Part shown: positions 1 to 7,246 of the stretch, one piece after another
Layout: each line of letters opens with the position of its first letter
How positions within the stretch are numbered: position 1 is the first letter of the stretch
NCBI RefSeq assembly: GCF_035918395.1
Contig: NZ_CP142362.1
Location: 4,749,501 to 4,813,500, forward strand
Direction of reading: 5' to 3'
Origin: Mycolicibacterium sp. ND9-15
Lineage (GTDB): Bacteria > Actinomycetota > Actinomycetes > Mycobacteriales > Mycobacteriaceae
Length of the DNA stretch: 64,000 nt
Notes under the pieces: generated by a model
What the model saw: the letters and a program-made list of their open reading frames with translations, nothing else
Database searches by the model: none
What the model was told of the DNA's origin: nothing
Program-made: the position numbers and the translations under genes

Positions 1-533
1 CGCGGGTGCTGGAGGCCGGCGCCGGATCGGGAGCGCTGACGTGCTCGCTGCTGCGGGCCGTCGGTGCCGAGGGACGGGTGATCTCCTACGAGGTCCGCGA
101 AGACCACGCTGCCCATGCGGAGCGCAACGTCGCCACGTTCTTCGGTACGGCCCCGGCGAACTGGGAGCTGGTGATCGCCGACCTCACCGACTACAGCGGC
201 CCGCAGGTCGACCGCGTCGTCCTGGACATGCTGGCCCCTTGGGAGGTGCTGGACACCGTCGCCGATGCGCTCGTCGCCGGCGGCGTCCTGATGGTCTACG
301 TGGCGACCGTGACCCAGTTGTCGAGGGTGGTGGAGGTGCTGCGCGAGCAGCAGTGCTGGACCGAGCCGCGGGCCTGGGAGAGCATGCAGCGCGGCTGGCA
401 CGTCGTCGGGTTGGCGGTGCGCCCGCAACACACGATGCGCGGCCACACCGCGTTTCTGGTCAGTGCTCGCAAACTGGCACCGGGTGCGGTGGCGCCCATG
501 CCGCTCAGACGCAAACGTCAGCTCGGCGGCTAG
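1..533 (+). CDS. trmI: tRNA (adenine-58-N1)-methyltransferase, C-terminal part (5' end outside window)
   Basis: The reading frame is open from the first bases and begins inside the S-adenosylmethionine site, with the glycine-rich LEAGAGSGALT motif at the very start, so the N-terminal half lies upstream of the window. About 177 residues remain. The later part keeps the Rossmann methyltransferase pattern, including VVLDMLAPWEVLDTV, which resembles the D-x-P-x-PW motif of TrmI enzymes. TrmI makes m1A58 in the T-loop of tRNAs as a tetramer. In M. tuberculosis this gene (Rv2118c) lies next to the DUF503/LppK/Mpa genes, as here. The call is strong from motif plus synteny. Confidence 0.88.
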   Translation, partial: RVLEAGAGSGALTCSLLRAVGAEGRVISYEVREDHAAHAERNVATFFGTAPANWELVIADLTDYSGPQVDRVVLDMLAPWEVLDTVADALVAGGVLMVYVATVTQLSRVVEVLREQQCWTEPRAWESMQRGWHVVGLAVRPQHTMRGHTAFLVSARKLAPGAVAPMPLRRKRQLGG

Positions 534-541
534 CCTTGACC

Positions 542-577
542 GGTTGATTCCACGCACCCAAATGAGGGCGATCAACC
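542..577. terminator. Candidate bidirectional terminator between convergent genes
   Basis: Inverted repeat GGTTGAT (542-548) and ATCAACC (571-577) in the 63-bp gap between trmI and the leftward DUF503 gene. There is no clear U-tract, which is usual in mycobacteria. The position between two 3' ends is the main support. Confidence 0.4.
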
Positions 578-596
578 CCTTAACGCCCTAAAGCCT

Positions 597-893
597 CTAA
601 TCGTCGGTGCTGCGCCGCAGGCCGCGGCGCGCCGACAGCAGTTCGAACTCCGGCCGCGCCGCCACCAGTCGCTCGGCGGCGTCGAGCACGTCGACGACAT
701 GGCCGCGGTCAGCGGCCACCAGCGCCACGCCGACGCTGGCGCGACGGTACAGATCGTGGGTGCCGGTTTCGGCGGCCGAGACGGCGAACCGGCGGTGTAA
801 CTCGGCGATCACCGGGCGGATCGCGGAGCGCTTCTGCTTGAGTGACCGCACATCGCCGAGCAGCAGGTCGAACTCGAGCCAGCCGATCCACAT
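597..893 (-). CDS. DUF503 family protein
   Basis: A 98-residue protein starting MWIGWLEFDLLLGDVRSLKQKR, the conserved N-terminus of the DUF503 (YlxP-like) family: a short ferredoxin-like fold with the SLKxKR signature. The molecular role of the family is not firmly established; in Firmicutes YlxP sits with rbfA/infB. The M. tuberculosis counterpart is Rv2117. It is the last gene of a leftward operon: the stop of the upstream LppK-like gene (901) is 7 bp from this start. Length is normal for the family. Confidence 0.82.
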   Translation of the reverse strand: MWIGWLEFDLLLGDVRSLKQKRSAIRPVIAELHRRFAVSAAETGTHDLYRRASVGVALVAADRGHVVDVLDAAERLVAARPEFELLSARRGLRRSTDD

Positions 894-900
894 CGGCGGC

Positions 901-1425
901 TCAGCGTGTCGGCGTCGGGGCGGGACCGATCTGCAGCAGTGCGTCGGTCGTCGCCCGTGTCAGTTGCCAGTGGTTGTCGGCGAAGCGGAACTGCATCGGG
1001 AACGTGAAATCGCCCGCCTGTGGGTCGGCGGATTTGATGGTGACGATTGCCTGCACGACGCCCGTTGCGCCGTCGGCCCAGGTGAGGTCCTTCGCCTCGA
1101 ACGTGGCCGGCGCGTAGCCGCTGTCGCGCAGAGCCGCGGCGAACTTGTCCATCGCCGCGCCGTCGGCGGGTGTGGCGTTCTCGATGAGGTCGAGCTTGTC
1201 GGCGCCGGGGACGTTCGCGTCGGCGACGCGGGCGAGCACGTCGGTGAGGGCCTCGGGAGGCGGCAACGGCGCGATCGCCGAAGGCGCCTCCACCGTCGGC
1301 GCCGTGACCACCGGCGGCTGCGCCTCACTGGCCGCCGGGGGCGGTGCTTCCGGATCGTTGGCACCACATCCGCATAGCGCGAGCGCCGCCGCGAATGCGA
1401 CGGCGCTCAGGACTGCGCGGTGCAC
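901..1425 (-). CDS. lppK: LppK-like lipoprotein, Mtb12-type domain
   Basis: 174 residues. A hydrophobic signal segment ends in LALCGCGAND, a plausible lipobox with the modified cysteine at residue 20, followed by a Pro/Ala-rich linker (about 25-55) and a globular domain of about 110 residues. That domain (LPPPEALTDVLARVADANVPGADKLDLIE) is related to the Mtb12 low-molecular-weight antigen fold and to its upstream neighbour. LppK (Rv2116) occupies the same position in M. tuberculosis. It is expected to be membrane-anchored on the outer face; function unknown. Seven bp separate it from the upstream gene, so the two are co-transcribed. Confidence 0.75.
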   Translation of the reverse strand: MHRAVLSAVAFAAALALCGCGANDPEAPPPAASEAQPPVVTAPTVEAPSAIAPLPPPEALTDVLARVADANVPGADKLDLIENATPADGAAMDKFAAALRDSGYAPATFEAKDLTWADGATGVVQAIVTIKSADPQAGDFTFPMQFRFADNHWQLTRATTDALLQIGPAPTPTR

Positions 1426-1432
1426 CGCGCTC

Positions 1433-1939
1433 CTAGCCGACGGCGGACAGCAGCGCCATGAGCGACTGCTTCGACATCTGCCAGCCGGTGGGGCTGGGTC
1501 CGGGCACGAACTGGATGTTCTGGCTGGCCGTGCCGCCGGTTGGGGCCGTCGCCGTCACATCAGCCGACACCACGGGGCCGTTCTGGTCGATGTTCGCGAG
1601 CGAGAAGGTCAACGGGAACTTGCCCTCCGCGGCCGCCTCACGAAGCTTCGTGTCGGCGATTCGGCCCTCGACGCGTCCGATGCCACCTTGGACGTAGGCC
1701 GCTTTGCCTGCGGACGTGCCACCCGTGCCGAGCGCCTGCAAGGTTTGCAGCAGCGGGCCCTCGAGGTCGGGGGCCGGCGCCTGCGGCATCGGGATGTCCC
1801 ATACGACCGGGGCGACGGTGACGGTGGCGGGAGCCGCCGAATCGAGCACAGTGGAGGTCACACCTGCCGCGGCACCGCCGACGACAGCGACCGCTGCAGC
1901 CCCAGTCATCAAGCCGGAAACGAGGGCTTTCAGGGTCAC
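1433..1939 (-). CDS. Secreted Mtb12/CFP-2-like antigen paralogue
   Basis: 168 residues with an N-terminal export signal (MTLKALVSGLMTGAAAVAVVGGAAAG), a Pro/Ala-rich stretch and a domain with PLLQTLQALGTGGTSAGKAAYVQGGIGRVEGRIAD. This is the Mtb12 domain (Rv2376c type), also seen in the adjacent LppK-like gene, so the pair looks like a tandem duplication in which only the downstream copy kept a lipobox. It is the first gene of the leftward operon and diverges from mpa. The role of Mtb12 proteins is unknown; they are abundant culture-filtrate antigens. Confidence 0.72.
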   Translation of the reverse strand: MTLKALVSGLMTGAAAVAVVGGAAAGVTSTVLDSAAPATVTVAPVVWDIPMPQAPAPDLEGPLLQTLQALGTGGTSAGKAAYVQGGIGRVEGRIADTKLREAAAEGKFPLTFSLANIDQNGPVVSADVTATAPTGGTASQNIQFVPGPSPTGWQMSKQSLMALLSAVG

Positions 1940-2085
1940 GATTTTCCTTTCGATAAGCCCAACACGTCAAAGAGGCTAACAAGTGGCGTTGGTGTGTCGA
2001 ATTGCTACACCGCACACAAAGGCTGAATCGCCGGTAGCGTTGAAGTCGTTACTGCACCAACTCTCGGTGCGGGGAGGGGCGCAAC
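1940..2085. promoter_or_regulatory. Divergent promoter region, Mtb12-like operon / mpa
   Basis: 146 bp between two divergent starts, locally less GC-rich than its surroundings. The mpa side ends with a strong Shine-Dalgarno stretch, GGGGAGGGG at 2071-2079, 6 nt before the ATG at 2086, which fixes that start. No operator could be identified with confidence. Confidence 0.5.
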
Positions 2086-3927
2086 ATGAGTGAATCAGAG
2101 CGTTCGGGGGCTTTCTCCGAAGGTTTCGACACCCCTGGATCCAGCATGTCCAGCGAGGACGCGGCCGAGCTCGAGGAGCTCCGTCGTGAGGCCGCGGTTC
2201 TGCGCGAGCAGCTGGAGAACGCGGTAGGCCCCCAGAGTGGTTTGCGGAGCGCTCGAGACGTGCACCAACTCGAGGCGCGGATCGACTCACTCGCTGCCCG
2301 CAATGCGAAGTTGATGGAGACGCTCAAGGAGGCGCGCCAGCAGCTGCTCGCGTTGCGTGAAGAGGTCGACCGTCTCGGCCAGCCGCCGAGCGGTTACGGG
2401 GTGCTGTTGGGCGTCCAGGACGACGACACCGTCGACGTGTTCACCTCCGGGCGCAAGATGCGGCTGACCTGCTCACCGAACATCGACACCCGCTCGCTCA
2501 AGCAGGGCCAGACCGTCCGCCTCAACGAGGCCCTCACGGTCGTCGAGGCGGGCAACTTCGAAGCGGTGGGCGAAATCAGCACGCTGCGCGAGATTCTGTC
2601 CGACGGACACCGTGCGCTGGTTGTCGGGCACGCCGACGAGGAGCGCATCGTCTGGCTCGCCGAGCCGCTGGTCGCCACCGAGGACCTGCCCGACGGTTAC
2701 GACGACGACCTGGCCGACGACAGCCGTCCCCGTCGGCTGCGGCCGGGGGACTCGCTGCTGGTCGACACCAAAGCCGGCTACGCGTTCGAGCGCATCCCCA
2801 AGGCCGAGGTCGAGGATCTGGTCCTCGAAGAGGTGCCCGATGTCAGCTACAACGACATCGGCGGCCTGGGCAGGCAGATCGAGCAGATCCGCGACGCGGT
2901 CGAACTGCCGTTCCTGCACAAGGAGCTGTACCGGGAGTACTCGCTGCGTCCACCCAAGGGTGTGCTGCTCTACGGTCCACCCGGCTGCGGTAAGACGCTC
3001 ATCGCCAAGGCCGTCGCCAACTCGCTGGCCAAGAAGATGGCCGAGGTGCGCGGTGACGATGCCCGTGAGGCGAAGAGCTACTTCCTCAACATCAAGGGTC
3101 CCGAACTGCTGAACAAGTTCGTCGGTGAGACGGAGCGCCACATCCGGCTGATCTTCCAGCGTGCGCGGGAGAAGGCGTCAGAGGGTACCCCGGTCATCGT
3201 GTTCTTCGACGAGATGGACTCGATCTTCCGCACCCGTGGCACCGGTGTGAGCTCGGATGTGGAGACGACGGTTGTGCCGCAGCTGCTTTCGGAGATCGAC
3301 GGTGTGGAGGGGCTGGAGAACGTCATCGTGATCGGCGCGTCCAACCGCGAGGACATGATCGATCCCGCGATCCTGCGGCCCGGCCGACTGGACGTCAAGA
3401 TCAAGATCGAGCGGCCGGATGCCGAAGCGGCACAAGACATCTTCAGTAAGTACCTGACCGAAGAGCTGCCGGTCAACGAAGACGACTTGGCGGAGTTCGG
3501 CGGCGACCGCCCGCTGACCATCAAGGCGATGATCGAGAAGGTCGTCGACCGGATGTACGCGGAGATCGACGACAACCGCTTCCTCGAGGTGACCTATGCC
3601 AACGGTGACAAAGAGGTCATGTACTTCAAGGACTTCAACTCCGGTGCGATGATCCAGAACGTCGTCGACCGGGCGAAGAAGTACGCGATCAAGTCGGTGC
3701 TGGAGACCGGCAACAAGGGTCTGCGGATCCAGCATCTGCTGGACTCGATCGTCGACGAGTTCGCCGAGAACGAGGACCTGCCCAACACCACCAACCCCGA
3801 TGACTGGGCGCGCATCTCGGGCAAGAAGGGTGAGCGGATCGTCTACATCCGCACGCTGGTCACCGGAAAGAGTTCGTCTGCCAGCCGTGCCATCGATACC
3901 GAGTCCAACCTGGGCCAGTACCTGTAA
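2086..3927 (+). CDS. mpa: Proteasome-associated AAA+ ATPase Mpa/ARC
   Basis: 613 residues. Order: coiled coil about 22-97 (AAELEELRREAAVLREQLENA onward) that captures Pup; tandem OB folds about 100-240; AAA+ module with Walker A GPPGCGKT at 297-304 and Walker B IVFFDEMD at 371-378; then RPGRLD and the C-terminal helical part. The protein ends in GQYL, the C-terminal motif that docks into the 20S alpha ring and triggers gate opening. Mpa unfolds pupylated substrates and feeds them into PrcBA in the cytoplasm. Start chosen by the Shine-Dalgarno sequence and the match to the known N-terminus. Nearly collinear with M. tuberculosis Rv2115c (about 609 residues). Confidence 0.98.
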   Translation: MSESERSGAFSEGFDTPGSSMSSEDAAELEELRREAAVLREQLENAVGPQSGLRSARDVHQLEARIDSLAARNAKLMETLKEARQQLLALREEVDRLGQPPSGYGVLLGVQDDDTVDVFTSGRKMRLTCSPNIDTRSLKQGQTVRLNEALTVVEAGNFEAVGEISTLREILSDGHRALVVGHADEERIVWLAEPLVATEDLPDGYDDDLADDSRPRRLRPGDSLLVDTKAGYAFERIPKAEVEDLVLEEVPDVSYNDIGGLGRQIEQIRDAVELPFLHKELYREYSLRPPKGVLLYGPPGCGKTLIAKAVANSLAKKMAEVRGDDAREAKSYFLNIKGPELLNKFVGETERHIRLIFQRAREKASEGTPVIVFFDEMDSIFRTRGTGVSSDVETTVVPQLLSEIDGVEGLENVIVIGASNREDMIDPAILRPGRLDVKIKIERPDAEAAQDIFSKYLTEELPVNEDDLAEFGGDRPLTIKAMIEKVVDRMYAEIDDNRFLEVTYANGDKEVMYFKDFNSGAMIQNVVDRAKKYAIKSVLETGNKGLRIQHLLDSIVDEFAENEDLPNTTNPDDWARISGKKGERIVYIRTLVTGKSSSASRAIDTESNLGQYL

Positions 3928-3935
3928 AGCCGGAC

Positions 3936-3980
3936 AGACGCAAGAGTCCCGAAATTCGTAGGTTTCGGGGCTTTGCGTCT
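3936..3980 (+). terminator. Strong hairpin terminator after mpa
   Basis: Two nested stems: AGACGCAA (3936-3943) pairs with TTGCGTCT (3973-3980), and CCCGAAA (3948-3954) pairs with TTTCGGG (3963-3969). It starts 9 bp after the mpa stop. The bases after the hairpin are not a U-tract. Confidence 0.7.
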
Positions 3981-4013
3981 ATTCGAGACCAGAACGGTGG
4001 CAGCATTGGCCCT

Positions 4014-4511
4014 ATGACAACGCCGTCGCTTTCCTGGGATGTCGTGCCCGTCGACAAACCCGACGACCTCAATGTCGTAATCGGGCAGGCACATTTCATC
4101 AAGACCGTCGAAGACCTGCACGAGGCGCTGGTCGGGGTTGGCGGGTCACTGCGGTTCGGGCTGGCCTTCTGCGAGGCCTCCGGTCCCCGGTTGGTCCGGC
4201 GCAGCGGCAACGATCCCGATCTCGTCGAGCTCGCCACCCGCAACGCGCTCGCGATCGGTGCCGGACATTGCTTCGTGATCCTGATGCGCGAAGGTTTTCC
4301 GGTCAACGTGCTCAACCCGATCAAGGCCGTGCCAGAGGTGTGCGGGATCTTCTGTGCCACCGCCAATCCGGTGCAGGTCCTGGTCGCGGTCACGCCACAA
4401 GGACGCGGCATCGTCGGGGTGGTCGACGGTGAGCCGCCGCTGGGGGTCGAGACCGGCGAGGACGTGACCGACCGACGCCAACTGCTGCGCGATATCGGCT
4501 ACAAGCTCTGA
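4014..4511 (+). CDS. Adenosine-specific kinase family protein (COG1839)
   Basis: 165 residues covering the whole family length. Diagnostic segments are NVVIGQAHFIKTVEDLHEAL near the start, FGLAFCEASGPRLVRRSGND, AIGAGHCFVI, IFCATANPVQVLVA and a C-terminal LLRDIGYKL. This family was first described from archaea as an adenosine-binding, adenosine-phosphorylating protein (PF04008), and is patchy in bacteria. It is a single cytosolic domain with no signal peptide. It follows mpa by 86 bp beyond a hairpin, so it is probably a separate unit. It is not part of the M. tuberculosis proteasome locus as I know it, so it is probably a lineage-specific neighbour. Biological role in mycobacteria unknown. 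Confidence 0.85.
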   Translation: MTTPSLSWDVVPVDKPDDLNVVIGQAHFIKTVEDLHEALVGVGGSLRFGLAFCEASGPRLVRRSGNDPDLVELATRNALAIGAGHCFVILMREGFPVNVLNPIKAVPEVCGIFCATANPVQVLVAVTPQGRGIVGVVDGEPPLGVETGEDVTDRRQLLRDIGYKL

Positions 4512-4526
4512 TCGGTCACCATTCGG

Positions 4527-4556
4527 GCGCGAGAGTGCGTGTCTGCACCTAGACAC
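4527..4556. repeat. Degenerate copy of intergenic repeat family 2
   Basis: The 17 bases at 4527-4543 (GCGCGAGAGTGCGTGTC) differ at one position from the left arm of the repeat at 55523-55539. GTGTCT (4539-4544) can pair with AGACAC (4551-4556). The right arm of the family is not recognisable here, so this looks like a decayed or truncated copy 15 bp after the kinase stop. Confidence 0.45.
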
Positions 4557-4594
4557 CCCGGTCAGCCGCGATAGTTTGCGCATGTTCGGGGCTG

Positions 4595-4897
4595 GTGAGA
4601 GATACGGCCGACGCCGAGCTCTTGCGGGCCCGAGCCCATACGCTCGTCGAGCAAGCTGCGAGTCATGGCGATCTCGTCTCGGCGATCGCGCTGAGCCGCC
4701 GTCAAGGTGCTCCGCTGTTCGAATTGCGCGCTGCCTCAGTCGATTTCGAACTGGTCGGTGAGTCGGCCCGCGATGAGCTGTCCAGTGCGGTCGAATTGTT
4801 CGCGGCTCACTGCCCCCTACCCGAGTACCACCGAGCGCAACGCTTGCTCAGCGGGGGCTCTCCATCGCCAGATAGGCGTCGCGGCCGGCCAGGCTGA
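4595..4897 (+). CDS. Orphan helical ORF, possible gene fragment
   Basis: 100 residues from a GTG. The translation (ELLRARAHTLVEQAASHGDLVSAIALSRRQGAPLFELRAASVDFELVG) looks like one or two helical hairpins of the TPR type found at the C-termini of large regulators and cyclases, where LELRAA is common. No N-terminal domain is present, and the last 50 bp overlap the 3' end of the opposite membrane-protein gene. It is more likely a remnant or a lineage-specific small protein than a well-known gene. The stretch 4512-4847 holds nothing else beyond the degenerate repeat at 4527. Confidence 0.35.
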   Translation: MRDTADAELLRARAHTLVEQAASHGDLVSAIALSRRQGAPLFELRAASVDFELVGESARDELSSAVELFAAHCPLPEYHRAQRLLSGGSPSPDRRRGRPG

Positions 4898-6005
4898 CGG
4901 CGACGTCGGCGATCAACGGCTCGAAGAAGCGCTCGCGGTACAACGGATCCACGCTGGTGCTGACCGTGAAGTACAACCCCGACAGCACTGCGACGAAGAG
5001 AGATACGTGCACAACGGTTTGGGGGACCGGCACGTTCACCCCGAACCACGTTCCGGGACAGGGTGGTTGACCGACCGCACATACCTCCTCCGACGACCAC
5101 AGCACGGCGACGTCGTCGGGGATCGCGACGATGCCCAGCGCGAGGAAGAAGGCGAACAGCCCGGCTGTGAAGAACACCACCTGGATCGTCTGCGAAACCA
5201 CCATCACCGCCACGACGTTGACCTGCTCGGCCAGGGAAAGCGGGGTCCGTTGCGGACGCGTCCCAGACTCGACCGCCAGCGGAGTCCCCTTCAGCAGCTC
5301 GGCCGCGTCGTTCCGTTCGGCGCGGTCCTCCCGCAGCGCCCTGACCTCGTCGCGAATCGTGGTGACCACGAAGAGCAGGGCGACCACGGCGAGGAATCCG
5401 ATTGTCTGCCACAGCCGTTGACGCGGCATCCGCGCGGACAGCTGCCACAGCTCACCGGTGAAGTACACGACGACGGTGAGCATCAACAGCGGCAGCGCTC
5501 GGCTCATCAGCGTCCCGAGTGCCCCGAGCTGCACCCATGCGAACCGCAGCGCCCACAACACGATCGCCCCGATACCCAGATAGGTGAACCAGATCGCCGA
5601 CACGGCGACGACCGCGAATCCCGCCGCCTCGGCCACCGCGATCCCCGAGAAGCCGCTGTCGGCGAACGGAAGTCCGACCACGAACACCGCCATCACCAGC
5701 AGCGCAGCCGACCGCCGCCCGGCCTCGCTGTGGGTGGTGCCGGCACGGTGCAGCAGGTGCAACCCGAACGGCGCCGCCGCCAACAGCGCCGTCAGCACTC
5801 CGACGCGGATCCCGTAGCCGACGTCCGGATCGCCGTCGGTGGCATCGGCCAGCAACATGGTCAGCGAGATCAGTGCGCCGATGCCGCTGACCACCGGGGC
5901 GGAGCGCTCGATCAGTGCACCGGAGCGCACTCGCCGGGTCAGCACCAGCGGCAGACCGCGCTGCAGGAACCACTCGTGCACCTGCCGCATGTCCGACACG
6001 CGCAA
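4848..6005 (-). CDS. Multi-pass membrane protein, paralogue of its upstream neighbour
   Basis: 385 residues beginning MRVSDMRQVHEWFLQRGLPLVLTRRVRSGALIERSAPVVSGIG. A short cytosolic N-terminus is followed by repeated hydrophobic segments (about eight or more): a first cluster to about residue 230 and a second from about 260, separated by a charged loop (TTIRDEVRALREDRAERNDAAELLKGTPLAVESG). The C-terminus is FEPLIADVAVSLAGRDAYLA. The adjacent gene shares the same architecture and the motifs WFLxxGLPxVL, SAP, the LxGTP loop and RFxxPLxxDxxxxLxxRxxY, so they are tandem duplicates. Probable homologue of Rv2113, the integral membrane protein beside dop in M. tuberculosis. Function unknown. Confidence 0.75.
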   Translation of the reverse strand: MRVSDMRQVHEWFLQRGLPLVLTRRVRSGALIERSAPVVSGIGALISLTMLLADATDGDPDVGYGIRVGVLTALLAAAPFGLHLLHRAGTTHSEAGRRSAALLVMAVFVVGLPFADSGFSGIAVAEAAGFAVVAVSAIWFTYLGIGAIVLWALRFAWVQLGALGTLMSRALPLLMLTVVVYFTGELWQLSARMPRQRLWQTIGFLAVVALLFVVTTIRDEVRALREDRAERNDAAELLKGTPLAVESGTRPQRTPLSLAEQVNVVAVMVVSQTIQVVFFTAGLFAFFLALGIVAIPDDVAVLWSSEEVCAVGQPPCPGTWFGVNVPVPQTVVHVSLFVAVLSGLYFTVSTSVDPLYRERFFEPLIADVAVSLAGRDAYLAMESPR

Positions 6006-6036
6006 TATTGTGCGCGAGACCTCGCCCGCGAACCGG

Positions 6037-7206
6037 TCACCGCGCCGGTACGGCCGCCCGGTACCGGTTGCGTGCGGTCAGCGTGAGCCGCAGATCGTCG
6101 AGCAGCGGGGCGATGAAGCGATCGTGATAGGCGTCGTCGCCGACCGCCCGCGCGCTGACGTACATGAACGTCAACGCGGCGAGAAACAGCGTGACCTGAA
6201 TCAGCGAATCGGGGACCGGGATCGTCATGCTGAGGAACCGTCCGTCGCTGGACCCGTTGCGCGTCCACGCCGCAAGCAGTTCCGGGGAGAGCAGGATCAA
6301 CCCCAGCAGGAAGAACAACAGCGCCGTCACCACCGCCACCACCATGATGTGGGCCAGCTGTGACACGGCGAGCACGAAGTACACGTTCGACCGTTCGGCT
6401 CGGCTGAGCGGCTTCACCTGCGCCGGGTCGGGCATCGCCGCAAAGGGCGTACCGTCGAGCTTCGCGACGTGCCGCGGGTCCGGTTCGGCCGCGTTCACGA
6501 TCGGCCGCATCCGGTCCACCATCACCGACACCACGAACGCCACCGCGATCGCGCCCAGAAAACACAGCGCCAGCCAGAGCCGGCTGCGGGAAATCGCCGC
6601 CGCCATCAGCCACACCGGCGAGTTGAAGAAGACCAGAAACGTCAGCAGAAGCACCGGCAGTGCGCGCAGCAGCAGCGACCCCGCCGCAGCCAGATGCGCC
6701 AGCGTGACGTGCGCGGCCCAACCCAGGATGGAACCGACCCCACCCGCGGTGAGGGCCAGCATGATGACGATGGCACTGGCCACCAGCACCAGGTTGTTCC
6801 TCAGATACGGGCTCGGGCCGCCGAAGACACCGCCGAAGACCGCCACGGCGACCGCGCCCGCCGCGGCCAGCAGGCGCCCACGCTGGCTCATGATCCGTGA
6901 CACCCGCCAGCCGACAACGGCCGCAGCCGGCAGTACCAACACCAGCAGCGCCAGCACGAACCACTCACCCCGAGTCGGGCGACCATCGATATCGATCGCA
7001 TGCTCGCCGGTGATCGACACGACCGCCACGGTGTTGGCCATCAGCACCGCGAATCCGGCGAGCGCCGGCGCCGACCGAGACCACAGTTGGCGGACCGAAC
7101 GACTGGGCCGCAACACCGCGGGCAGTCCATGCGCAAGGAACCATCGGTCGGCCGCTTGGCGTTGCGCAGAGTCGATGACGGGCGGATCCGCTGGATCGGA
7201 TGGCAC
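6037..7206 (-). CDS. Multi-pass membrane protein (Rv2113-like), paralogue of the downstream gene
   Basis: 389 residues beginning MPSDPADPPVIDSAQRQAADRWFLAHGLPAVLRPSRSVRQLWSRSAPALAGF. Several membrane helices, a charged central loop (VSVMVDRMRPIVNAAEPDPRHVAKLDGTPFAAM), two or three further helices, and a C-terminal RFIAPLLDDLRLTLTARNRYRAA. It is transcribed away from dop, whose start lies 40 bp away, and leads into its paralogue after 31 bp, so the pair is one operon. It resembles a divergent transporter-like or sensor-like membrane protein, but no family with known activity is recognised. Confidence 0.75.
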   Translation of the reverse strand: MPSDPADPPVIDSAQRQAADRWFLAHGLPAVLRPSRSVRQLWSRSAPALAGFAVLMANTVAVVSITGEHAIDIDGRPTRGEWFVLALLVLVLPAAAVVGWRVSRIMSQRGRLLAAAGAVAVAVFGGVFGGPSPYLRNNLVLVASAIVIMLALTAGGVGSILGWAAHVTLAHLAAAGSLLLRALPVLLLTFLVFFNSPVWLMAAAISRSRLWLALCFLGAIAVAFVVSVMVDRMRPIVNAAEPDPRHVAKLDGTPFAAMPDPAQVKPLSRAERSNVYFVLAVSQLAHIMVVAVVTALLFFLLGLILLSPELLAAWTRNGSSDGRFLSMTIPVPDSLIQVTLFLAALTFMYVSARAVGDDAYHDRFIAPLLDDLRLTLTARNRYRAAVPAR

Positions 7207-7246
7207 GGTGGCAGGCTACTTCGTGCCGTCACCTAGGCTTGACCGC

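Noticed and set aside
4707..6086. A 459-codon rightward frame opposite the membrane protein at 4848
   Set aside because: His/Arg/Gln-rich translation of an antisense of membrane helices; no start context.
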